From the NCBI GenBank assembly GCA_016929795.1, contig JAFGIA010000260.1, positions 1-13,822 on the forward strand: a DNA stretch of 13,822 bases. The letters run 5' to 3'. Positions 6,331 to 12,375 of this stretch are shown here, piece after piece; position 1 is the stretch's first letter; the number at the start of each line of letters is the position of its first letter. The notes beneath the pieces were generated by a model. That model did not search any database. It was not told the DNA's origin and was given only the letters and a program-made list of their open reading frames with translations. The DNA is from Anaerolineae bacterium. Lineage in GTDB: Bacteria; Chloroflexota; Anaerolineae; JAAYZQ01. Made by a program: the position numbers and the translations under genes.

Positions 6331-6767
6331 GGGGTGCCCTCTTGGCGGGTATCGGGTGTTGAGGATTGGGTATTGGGGGTGATGGTGAGGTGGGGGACGT
6401 CGATGTGGACGTGGTCGCCTGTCTGGATCAGCGTAATATCCACCTGGTCGACCATGGGGATGCCGGCCATGATGGCACCGACGGCGACGATCGGCTCGCT
6501 CTGGGCGTTGACGATGGCAGCCGGGGCCAGGCCAGCGCGGGCGAGGCGGTAGAGGGTGTAGGAGCCGACGGTGCTGCCCTTGCCGGTGGGAAAGACGAGG
6601 ACGCGGCCGGCGATCGACTCCCCTTCGAGGGGGTGTCCTGGCTCGACGACGAGGCCGGTGTCGGGATCGACGCCGCCGAGAAAGCCGATCGGCTCGGTGG
6701 AGACGAGGGCAAGGCCGGTGGCGGAGCCGGCCTTGATCGCTCTTCCCAGGAGTGTCTGACTGGCCAT
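6327..6767 (-). CDS. Aconitase X swivel subunit, probable phosphomevalonate dehydratase small subunit
   Basis: A 146-residue DUF126 (aconitase X swivel) protein. The core signature VFPTGKGSTVGSYTLYRL at 58-75 carries the conserved Ser65, and AIVNAQSEPIVAVGAIMAGIP at about 84-104 is equally typical. In archaea this subunit joins the DUF521 subunit to dehydrate mevalonate 5-phosphate to trans-anhydromevalonate 5-phosphate; other aconitase X enzymes act on hydroxyproline. Linkage to IPK and a UbiD-type enzyme supports the mevalonate role. The gene starts 3 nt after the large-subunit stop and overlaps ipk by 4 nt. The last 21 or so residues (after about 125) look non-conserved and are encoded by a degenerate CCCAATAC-type repeat, so the family core has a low-complexity tail. 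Confidence 0.93.
   Translation of the reverse strand: MASQTLLGRAIKAGSATGLALVSTEPIGFLGGVDPDTGLVVEPGHPLEGESIAGRVLVFPTGKGSTVGSYTLYRLARAGLAPAAIVNAQSEPIVAVGAIMAGIPMVDQVDITLIQTGDHVHIDVPHLTITPNTQSSTPDTRQEGTP
6347..6379. repeat. Degenerate CCCAATAC-type repeat encoding the tail of the small subunit
   Basis: Plus strand reads as GGGTATCGGGTGTTGAGG then ATTGGGTATTGGGGG: four diverged units of 7-10 nt. It adds a Thr/Pro/Ser-rich tail to the dehydratase small subunit and sits just before the ipk ribosome-binding site. It resembles the tract at 4730-4760. Confidence 0.55.
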
Positions 6768-6770
6768 CTG

Positions 6771-8123
6771 CTACTTGCCCCTGGTCGCGAACCAGATCTG
6801 AGCGGTGGCGTGAGGTTTCCACTTGCCGGTCAGCGCTGCGTCGAGGCACGCCTCCAGGGTGCCAAAGCGGACGGTCAGGCCGCTGTGGGATGGGGTGTAG
6901 AAGGCCATTTTGGCCGAGTTGGTGGCGAGGGCGTGGAAGCCGAGATCGGACACAGGGGCGACGACCATGCAGGTGTCGGCCACGACGCGGCCGCCGGCGG
7001 CCTCGATGCGCGTAACCAGGCCGGCGTCTGCGGCAGCGTTGCGGATCGGGCGGGCGGTGGTGATCCAGAGGGCGGCGCGGACGCGGCGGCCGTCGAGATA
7101 ACCAGCGATGGCCTCGATCTCGGGCAGGGAGGCGTGGGGGCAGCCAAGGCTGACGAGATCGACCTCGGTGGCAGGGCCGTTTAGCGCGCGGTAGCCGGCG
7201 GCGAGGTCGTCGACGACGAAGGGGTCGGCAGCGGGCGGCGCGACTGCGCCTGAGCGGGCTTGGGGCGTCAGCCCCTCGACGTGGTAGAGGGCGACGGCGC
7301 CGGCGGCAGCCATGGCGGCGCCCAGGGTGCGCAGGCCGTCGTGCACAGCGGGTGGGAGCGGCGGATTGTGATCCGCCGCGAGCGGGTCAAGTTGTGATGG
7401 GAGGGGAGCAAGGGCGGCGGTGAATGGGGGGGGGCAGGTGGTGGGGTCCAGGCCGCGGAAGTAGGGGACGGCAGTGCGGGCGCGGCGGCCGACCAGGTAG
7501 CCGAGCGCGCCGAGGTCGGCTTCGGTGCGGATGGGGCAGCGGACGTCGACGAGCAGGGTAGGCTGGCGGTGGGCGTCGAGGTGAAAGCCGTAGCGGGCGG
7601 TGCGACCGGCGATGGCAGCGGCGAGGGCGCTGGGGCCACCCTCGCGGTTGGTGCGGGCGCCGAGGACGCTGTTGGCAAAGCTGACAGCCGACGATTCGGC
7701 CCAGGCGATATGCTGGCCGAACTCGGGCGCGTGGCCGATCAGGTAGGGGGCGCAGGTGCAGGTGGGCTGGACGCCGAGTGCCTCATAGGCGGCGACGACG
7801 GCTTGCTGGCGGCGGGCGAACCTGGGCGAGAAGCCGAGCTCGCGCCAGGCGACGAGGTCCATGCCAGCGGGGTTGAGGGTGGCGGGCACGCGGGCGCGGG
7901 CGCCCTGGGCGGCCCACTCTTCGAGAAACTCTAGCCCGGCGTCGCCCAGGTTCTTGTAGCTGACGCCCGACACCTGCACGCTGGCCACAGGCACCAGGTC
8001 GGCGGCGCCATAGATCTGCCCCAGGGCGACGACGATTTCCATCGCCTTTTGCGCGCCGGGCCCCGCTTCACCGGCGAGCATGGCCTCTTCTTCCGGGGTC
8101 AGGTGCAGGTCAGTCGAGCCCAT
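6771..8123 (-). CDS. Aconitase X catalytic subunit, probable phosphomevalonate dehydratase large subunit
   Basis: A 450-residue DUF521/aconitase X protein. Recognisable blocks are SGVSYKNLGDAGLEFLE at 52-68, TCTCAPYL at 121-128, NSVLGARTNREGGPSALAAA at 151-170, LYHVEGLTPQA at 279-289, LGCPHASLPE at 326-335, DTCMVV at 383-388 and TNSAKMAFYTPS at 401-412. Cys122 or Cys124, Cys328 and Cys385 are the candidate Fe-S ligands. With the DUF126 subunit it should form an Fe-S dehydratase, and here mevalonate 5-phosphate is the likely substrate. Separate subunits argue against the fused bacterial hydroxyproline enzymes. A Pro-rich stretch at about 226-262, partly encoded by a palindromic repeat, makes it longer than typical. 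The start ATG lies inside the end of the UbiD-type gene (14-nt overlap). Confidence 0.93.
   Translation of the reverse strand: MGSTDLHLTPEEEAMLAGEAGPGAQKAMEIVVALGQIYGAADLVPVASVQVSGVSYKNLGDAGLEFLEEWAAQGARARVPATLNPAGMDLVAWRELGFSPRFARRQQAVVAAYEALGVQPTCTCAPYLIGHAPEFGQHIAWAESSAVSFANSVLGARTNREGGPSALAAAIAGRTARYGFHLDAHRQPTLLVDVRCPIRTEADLGALGYLVGRRARTAVPYFRGLDPTTCPPPFTAALAPLPSQLDPLAADHNPPLPPAVHDGLRTLGAAMAAAGAVALYHVEGLTPQARSGAVAPPAADPFVVDDLAAGYRALNGPATEVDLVSLGCPHASLPEIEAIAGYLDGRRVRAALWITTARPIRNAAADAGLVTRIEAAGGRVVADTCMVVAPVSDLGFHALATNSAKMAFYTPSHSGLTVRFGTLEACLDAALTGKWKPHATAQIWFATRGK
7355..7388. repeat. Palindromic repeat copy inside the dehydratase large-subunit gene
   Basis: GGAGCGGCGGATT, then a short loop, then ATCCGCCGCGAGCGGGTC. 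The stem GCGGCGGAT (7358-7366) pairs perfectly with ATCCGCCGC (7371-7379) around a TGTG loop. On the minus strand it encodes residues 246-257, DPLAADHNPPLP, keeping the frame. Its outer sequences match the element at 10203-10248. Confidence 0.75.
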
Positions 8124-9459
8124 AGTCTTGCCTTGAAATCGGCTCGTAGCGCACCTTGCGAAAGGCGGCGCGCTCGGCGGCGGTCAGGGGCCGGCCGGTG
8201 GGGTCGGTCCACGGCACCGTGGCGTCGAGGCCCATCTTGGCCGAGCGTGCCTTTTGGCCCGGCACAAGCTTGGCCGAGGGGTCGAGGCTGCTGCTCGGCC
8301 TGTCGGGCAGGATCACGAGGTCGCGGTCGGCCTGAAAACGGGTGGCGACGGCCCACTCGATGGCGGCGGGGTCGAAGGGGCTGACGTCGTCGTCGATGAC
8401 TATGACGTGCTTGAGGGAGGTATGGCCGCGAAAGGCGGCGTCGATGGCACGGCGCGCGTCGTCGGGGCCGTGCGATTCGATCTGGACGACGGCGTGCAGC
8501 CAGCTCATGCCGCCGGGGGTGATGCTGACGGCGCGGCAGTCAGCCACCTCGGACACGGCCTGGTAGATGGTCGGCTCGCGCGGCAGGCCCATGAGCAGCT
8601 TGTGCTCGGGACCGCCGGGCAGCAGGGCGTGGTAGATGGGGGCGGCGCGGTGGGTGAGGGCGTCGATCTCGATCACGGGCTGCTGGCGAACAACGTCCCA
8701 CGTCTCGGTCAGGTCGATGAAGGGACCCTCGGGTGCCAGGCGGGGGGTGATGCGCCCTTCGAGCACGGCCTCGCACTCGGCGGGCACGGCCAGGTCGACG
8801 GTGAGGCAGTGGGCGACGGGGGTGGGCGCGAGGGCATGGGCGATGGCCATCTCATCGACGCCTTTCGCCGGGCTCATGGCGGCGGCGAGGAGGACGTGGA
8901 TCGGGGTGCCGAGGCAGATGGCGACCTCGAGGTCGCGGCCGGCGGCGACGGCTTTTTGCCAGGCGGTGTGGGTGCCGCGGCCCTCGACGAGGCGGGCAGT
9001 GAACGAGCGAGGGCCGATCTGCATCAGGCGGTGAAAGCTGGCGTTGAGCCCATGATCGGGGTCGCGGATGACCGCGATGGCGGCAGTGACGTAGGGAGCA
9101 CCGTCGCCGGGCAGGTGCTTGAGGAGCGGCAGGGTGTCGAGGTGGGGTGCATGGTCGACGACCTGCTGGCAGGACGGTGCATCGACGACCGGCGGTGGCG
9201 CAGGGTGTGCCAGGGCGGACACGAGGCGGGGCACGATGCCTGCCAGATCGGTGTCGAGCACCAGGGCGAAATGCTCACGGCGGGCGCAGACGTTGGCGGC
9301 CACCTGCCAGCCGGGGCGGATAGGGTTCGTGAAGAGGAGGGGACGGTCGCCAGCGGCGTGGATGACGCGTGCCATCTCCAGGTGGGGGTCGACGGGGTGG
9401 GGGATGGTGTGGAGAGCGTTTTCAGATGCGGCCCAGGTGAGAAAGTGTCTCAGGTTCAT
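8110..9459 (-). CDS. UbiD-family decarboxylase, probable anhydromevalonate phosphate decarboxylase
   Basis: A 449-residue UbiD-family (de)carboxylase dependent on prenylated FMN. Family features are N139-A-S-F-H-R144 (cofactor and metal binding plus the conserved Arg), His164, the G-x-DE pair with Glu203 as candidate metal ligand, ECEAVLEG at 228-235, APEGPF at 242-247 with Glu244 as a candidate catalytic acid, and HALLPGGPEHKLLMGLPRE at 277-295. In archaea the orthologue decarboxylates trans-anhydromevalonate 5-phosphate to isopentenyl phosphate. UbiD proteins act on many substrates, so the assignment rests on its place between ubiX and the aconitase X subunits and the presence of ipk. The start ATG follows GAGG by 6 nt. 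It is separated from ubiX by a repeat-bearing spacer and overlaps the next gene by 14 nt. Confidence 0.93.
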   Translation of the reverse strand: MNLRHFLTWAASENALHTIPHPVDPHLEMARVIHAAGDRPLLFTNPIRPGWQVAANVCARREHFALVLDTDLAGIVPRLVSALAHPAPPPVVDAPSCQQVVDHAPHLDTLPLLKHLPGDGAPYVTAAIAVIRDPDHGLNASFHRLMQIGPRSFTARLVEGRGTHTAWQKAVAAGRDLEVAICLGTPIHVLLAAAMSPAKGVDEMAIAHALAPTPVAHCLTVDLAVPAECEAVLEGRITPRLAPEGPFIDLTETWDVVRQQPVIEIDALTHRAAPIYHALLPGGPEHKLLMGLPREPTIYQAVSEVADCRAVSITPGGMSWLHAVVQIESHGPDDARRAIDAAFRGHTSLKHVIVIDDDVSPFDPAAIEWAVATRFQADRDLVILPDRPSSSLDPSAKLVPGQKARSAKMGLDATVPWTDPTGRPLTAAERAAFRKVRYEPISRQDYGLD

Positions 9460-9481
9460 GTCAAGCCTCGTCTGTTGTCAA

Positions 9482-9611
9482 GGTGGGGGGTGCTTCGCTG
9501 CGCTACTAAGAAACTGTCATGCCGGTAGGTGGGGATTGCTTCGCTTCGCTCGCAATGACAGTTTCTTACAGGTTGAGTGGCACCAGCGCCATGGATAACT
9601 CGCAATGACAT
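9482..9611. repeat. Interspersed MITE-like repeat between ubiX and the UbiD-type gene
   Basis: Contains a perfect 14-bp inverted repeat TAAGAAACTGTCAT (9507-9520) and ATGACAGTTTCTTA (9555-9568) around GGGATTGCTTCGCTTCGCTCGC. The CTCGCAATGACA end recurs at 9599-9610, and GGGTGCTTCGCTGCGCTAC at about 9489-9507 is a diverged copy of the GGATTGCTTCGCTTCGCTC core. Sequences of the form ATTGCGAGCGAAGCGAAGCAATC are a widespread bacterial dispersed repeat. No transposase is present, so it would be non-autonomous. It fills most of the 166-nt spacer. Confidence 0.75.
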
Positions 9612-9625
9612 AATGTGAAGGGAGC

Positions 9626-10180
9626 TCATGGGATATCACCCCAGCGGCGGTGGAGGTCATGGTCGAGGCCGAGGGTGTCCAGGACCTTGCCGGCGATAAA
9701 GTCGGTGACGTCGTCAATGGTGCGCGGGCGTGGATAGTAGGCGACGACGGGCGGCAGGAGGATGGCACCGGCGAGGCGGGCGAGGCGCATGTTCTCGATG
9801 GCGGGCAGCGACAGGGGCGTTTCGCGTGGCAGCAGGACGAGTGGGCGGTTGAGGCGGAGCATGATCTCGGCGGTGCGCGAGATGAGGTCGGCGGTGTAGC
9901 CGTGGGTAATGGCCGACAGGGTCTTCATCGAGCAGGGGGCGACGACCATGGCCGACGGGGCGCGGGATGAGCTGGCGATGGGCGCGGCAAGGTCGCCGGC
10001 CTGCCATTGCCAGGTGCAGGGAAGTGTCACGTCTGGTTCCATTTCTTGCGCCATGACGGCACGGGCGGCGTCGGAGAGGATGAGGTGGACGCGCACGCCG
10101 TCACGTGCGGCGAGTACGTGGAGCAGGCGCACGCCGATGGTCACGCCTGACGCGCCGGTGATGGCGACAATGAGGTCCAA
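9626..10180 (-). CDS. ubiX: Flavin prenyltransferase UbiX
   Basis: A 184-residue flavoprotein that joins a dimethylallyl group from dimethylallyl phosphate to FMN, making the prenyl-FMN cofactor used by UbiD enzymes. Motifs are ITGASGV at 7-13, the MVVAPCSMKTLSAITHGY block at about 78-95, the RNRPLVLLPRETPLS-like strand (RETPLS near 119-124), ENM, GAILLPPVVAYYPRPRTIDD and a C-terminal VLDTLG. The length is normal. The start is TTG with AGGAGG 4 nt upstream; the ITGASG flavin-binding loop follows directly, so a later start is not possible. First gene of the cluster. No convincing promoter is seen between the L25 terminator-like structure and this gene, so it may be transcribed by readthrough from L25. 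Its substrate is a product of the pathway it serves. Confidence 0.95.
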   Translation of the reverse strand: MDLIVAITGASGVTIGVRLLHVLAARDGVRVHLILSDAARAVMAQEMEPDVTLPCTWQWQAGDLAAPIASSSRAPSAMVVAPCSMKTLSAITHGYTADLISRTAEIMLRLNRPLVLLPRETPLSLPAIENMRLARLAGAILLPPVVAYYPRPRTIDDVTDFIAGKVLDTLGLDHDLHRRWGDIP

Positions 10181-10184
10181 CTTG

Positions 10185-10190
10185 CCTCCT
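10185..10190 (-). promoter_or_regulatory. Ribosome-binding site fixing the TTG start of ubiX
   Basis: AGGAGG on the minus strand, 4 nt before the TTG at 10180-10178. It is the strongest ribosome-binding site in the cluster and confirms the rare start codon. Confidence 0.75.
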
Positions 10191-10202
10191 GCTAGTGCGA
10201 TA

Positions 10203-10248
10203 GGAGCGGCGGATTCGGGTACCCTCTGGGTGCCGCCGCGAGCAGGTC
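10203..10248. repeat. Second copy of the palindromic repeat, before ubiX
   Basis: Shares GGAGCGGCGGATT (10203-10215) and CCGCCGCGAGC (10233-10243) followed by AGGTC with the copy at 7355-7388. The outer stem GCGGCGG (10206-10212) pairs with CCGCCGC (10233-10239), and an inner stem ACCC-TCT-GGGT (10221-10231) fills the longer loop. It lies in the 5' region of the ubiX transcript. Confidence 0.7.
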
Positions 10249-10263
10249 CGGCAGCGAACGAGC

Positions 10264-10322
10264 CAGAAAAGAAAGAGGATCACGCCGGAACTGGCCCAGA
10301 CGTGATCCTCCGTAGTTCCGGC
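10264..10322 (-). terminator. L25 terminator with an interlocking second stem (attenuator or pseudoknot-like)
   Basis: On the minus strand GAGGATCACG (10310-10301) pairs perfectly with CGTGATCCTC (10284-10275), followed by TTTCTTTTC (10274-10266): a Rho-independent terminator with a slightly broken T run. A second perfect stem, CCGGAACT (10321-10314) with AGTTCCGG (10292-10285), interlocks with it: order 1-2-3-4 with 1 pairing 3 and 2 pairing 4. The two stems can either compete (antiterminator versus terminator) or coexist as an H-type pseudoknot. It begins 6 nt after the L25 stop. Confidence 0.8.
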
Positions 10323-10327
10323 AGGGA

Positions 10328-10975
10328 CTAGTCTTCGTCTGCGCTGCCTTCGCCAAACCCCACTTCTTTGAGCTCGGTCTCGATGCCCTCTTCGATCTCT
10401 TTCTCGACGGCGGCGCGCGGGGCGACGACACTGACAACCACGTCATCCGGGTCGGCCATGATCGTGATGCCGGTCGGCACGGGCAGATCGGCGACGGTGA
10501 TGCTGTCGCTCAGCGTCTGGAGCGGCGATACGTCGACGTCGATTGAATCGATCAGGTCACCGGGCAGGCACTCCACCTCGATGTGGGTGAGGATCTGGAT
10601 CAGGACGGCGTTTCCGCTTTCGACGATGGGCGACGTGCCGACGATGTTCAGTGCGGGCGAGGTGCGAACTGTGTGGTCGAGGCGCACCTGGAAAAAGTCG
10701 ACATGCCGCACGCGGCTGGTGAGGACGTCGCGCTGGATCTCACGGGCGAGCACGGTGCGGGGTTGGGGTTCTCCCTGGATATGGATGTCGATGAGGGCGG
10801 TGGCCCCCGCTTCCTGGAGCGCTTTGTTCAGCTCGCGTTCCTCGATCTTGATGTTTGTCGACTCTATGTCAGAGCCATAGAGCACGCCGGGAATCCAGCC
10901 TTCGGCGCGCAGGCGCTTGACTTTTTTTCCCACTACTTTTCTGGTTTCTGATGCCAATTTGACACGGTCTTTCAT
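10328..10975 (-). CDS. rplY: 50S ribosomal protein L25, general stress protein CTC type
   Basis: A 215-residue two-domain L25/CTC (TL5) protein that binds 5S rRNA. The N-terminal L25 domain opens with MKDRVKLASETRK, then KKVKRLRAEGWIPGVLYG, and runs to about residue 95 with HVDFFQV at the end. The C-terminal TL5-type domain (about 100-190) ends with DVVVSVVAPR, and the last 25 residues are acidic. A GTG at 11014 in the same frame was not used as the start: it would begin only about 5 nt after the predicted transcription start, while the ATG at 10975 has GGGAGA upstream and starts at the family's usual point. Divergent from the S41 protease operon. Possibly co-transcribed by partial readthrough with ubiX. 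Confidence 0.95.
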   Translation of the reverse strand: MKDRVKLASETRKVVGKKVKRLRAEGWIPGVLYGSDIESTNIKIEERELNKALQEAGATALIDIHIQGEPQPRTVLAREIQRDVLTSRVRHVDFFQVRLDHTVRTSPALNIVGTSPIVESGNAVLIQILTHIEVECLPGDLIDSIDVDVSPLQTLSDSITVADLPVPTGITIMADPDDVVVSVVAPRAAVEKEIEEGIETELKEVGFGEGSADED

Positions 10976-11026
10976 AACATATCTCCCGTCAACTACAGAA
11001 TACGATACCTTCACGCAAACCGCCCT

Positions 11027-11055
11027 ATTCTAATTCAGAAGGCCGCATTCGTCAA
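11027..11055 (-). promoter_or_regulatory. Promoter of the L25 gene
   Basis: Minus-strand -35 TTGACG (11055-11050), 17-nt spacer, -10 TAGAAT (11032-11027). The predicted transcript starts near 11020, giving a 45-nt leader before the ATG at 10975. Confidence 0.8.
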
Positions 11056-11070
11056 AAACGGCACCTACCC

Positions 11071-11099
11071 TTGCTTTCAAAGGCGTTTTACAGTATAAT
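11071..11099 (+). promoter_or_regulatory. Promoter of the S41 protease operon
   Basis: TTGCTT (11071-11076), 17-nt spacer, perfect TATAAT (11094-11099). It is back to back with the L25 promoter; the two -35 boxes are 15 bp apart. The leader contains AGGTCAAG twice (11120-11127 and 11131-11138); the second copy directly precedes the ATG. Confidence 0.85.
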
Positions 11100-11138
11100 C
11101 GCGGTGTTGTTCAGACAGGAGGTCAAGTTCAGGTCAAG

Positions 11139-12347
11139 ATGCGAGGACGGAATGTAACACGGTTAATGCTGCTGGCAGGGTTGATCACGGCGCTGGTGAT
11201 CGCTGCCTTTGCCGCCGGGGTGGGCGCCACCTGGCTGCTGCTGCGCAACGCAGAGCCGACGGCGGCGGAAGAGGATGGGTTCGGCGTATTCTGGGAGGCG
11301 TGGCACCTGGTCGAGGGGAACTTTATGGGAGATCTGCCCGAGATGCAGCAGGTGGCGTGGGGCGCGATCCGTGGCGCGCTGGAAACGCTCGACGACCCGC
11401 ACACCACGTTCCTGGAGCCGCAGCCACGACAGCGAGAGCGAGAGGATCTGAGCGGGCGGTTTGGGGGGATCGGTGCCTATATCGTGCAGGAAGAGGACGG
11501 CGGCTATAGCCTCGACCCGATGCCCGATCTGCCTGCCGAGCAGGCAGGGGTGCAGCAGGGGGACCGGCTGCTGGAGGTGGACGGTACGACGATCTCGCCA
11601 GAGATGAGCGTAGACGACGTGGTGAGCCTGCTGCGCGGTGAGGTGGGGACGACGGTGGAGGTGACGCTTGGGCGCGAGGGCCAGGCGGGGCCGCTGCTGG
11701 TAAGGATTGTCCGGCAAGAGATCCCCAGCCCTTCGGTGGAGTGGCAAATGCTCGAGGAAGCGCCGGGGATACCGGTGGCTGGTGTGGGGTATGTGCGGAT
11801 CACGATTTTTAGTGACCGGACGGATAGGGAGCTGCGCGAGGCGCTTGCCGACCTGAAGGAGCAGGGCATGAGCCGGCTGGTGCTCGACCTGCGCGGCAAC
11901 GGCGGTGGGCTGCTCGATGCATCGATCGACGTCGCGGGTGAGTTTCTCGGCGGCGGCGTGGTGCTCTACCAGGTGGAGCGCGGCAGCAAGGAGCAGGTGT
12001 ACAGGGCTGATGGAGAGGGAGCGCTGCCCGATATGCCGATGGTGATCCTCGTCGACGGGGGCACGGCGAGTGCGTCAGAGATCGTGGCGGGGGCGCTGCA
12101 GGACCGTGGTCGCGCGGTGCTCGTCGGCGAGCAGACGTATGGCAAAGGGTCGGTGCAGTCGGTGTTCGATCTGAGTGATGGCTCGTCGGTGCACATTACC
12201 TATGCCGAGTGGCTGACGCCCGACAGACGGCAGATCAGCGGGCAGGGGCTGACGCCTGACCTGGTGGTGGGGATCAGTGAAGAGGATCGCAGCCAGGGGC
12301 GGGACACACAGTTGGAGAGGGCGTTGGGGTATTTGAGTGAGGAGTAG
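11139..12347 (+). CDS. S41 family C-terminal processing protease (CtpA/Prc-like), copy 1
   Basis: A 402-residue serine protease of family S41. A membrane anchor or signal segment spans about 9-36. An N-terminal helical region (FWEAWHLVEGNFMGDLPEMQ at 51-70, GAIRGALETLDDPHTTFLEP at about 75-94) precedes a PDZ domain (about 107-193) and the protease core. The catalytic Ser is Ser311 in GGTASASEI and the general base is Lys336 in GEQTYGKGSVQ, 25 residues apart as in E. coli Prc; Gln340 follows. Such enzymes trim C-termini of extracytoplasmic or membrane proteins. The ATG has only AGGT close by; a stronger AGGAGG lies about 16 nt upstream but no in-frame start follows it. First gene of an operon with a paralogue and smpB. 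Confidence 0.95.
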   Translation: MRGRNVTRLMLLAGLITALVIAAFAAGVGATWLLLRNAEPTAAEEDGFGVFWEAWHLVEGNFMGDLPEMQQVAWGAIRGALETLDDPHTTFLEPQPRQREREDLSGRFGGIGAYIVQEEDGGYSLDPMPDLPAEQAGVQQGDRLLEVDGTTISPEMSVDDVVSLLRGEVGTTVEVTLGREGQAGPLLVRIVRQEIPSPSVEWQMLEEAPGIPVAGVGYVRITIFSDRTDRELREALADLKEQGMSRLVLDLRGNGGGLLDASIDVAGEFLGGGVVLYQVERGSKEQVYRADGEGALPDMPMVILVDGGTASASEIVAGALQDRGRAVLVGEQTYGKGSVQSVFDLSDGSSVHITYAEWLTPDRRQISGQGLTPDLVVGISEEDRSQGRDTQLERALGYLSEE

Positions 12348-12375
12348 AAACGTATCTGCTCAATAATCGGGGGTG

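Noticed and set aside
6331..6849. N-terminal extension of IPK by about 170 residues
   Set aside because: The upstream open frame is Arg/His/Pro-rich antisense-like text overlapping the dehydratase small subunit in another frame. The ATG at 6330 has a ribosome-binding site and starts the conserved kinase core.
6327..8123. Hydroxyproline dehydratase for the aconitase X pair
   Set aside because: Cannot be fully excluded, but no proline-catabolism gene is nearby and the pair sits between a UbiD-type decarboxylase and ipk, which is the archaeal isoprenoid set.
8254..9528. Long plus-strand open frame opposite the UbiD-type gene
   Set aside because: It is the mirror of a gene with a clear family match, has no family features of its own and shows the Gly/Asp/Val-rich composition expected from the antisense of GC-rich coding DNA.
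8110..10180. Ubiquinone or menaquinone role for ubiD-ubiX
   Set aside because: No quinone-pathway gene is present; genes on the downstream side are all isoprenoid-pathway families.
10976..11014. GTG start of L25 at 11014
   Set aside because: It would lie about 5 nt from the predicted transcription start. The ATG at 10975 has GGGAGA upstream and matches the family's N-terminus.
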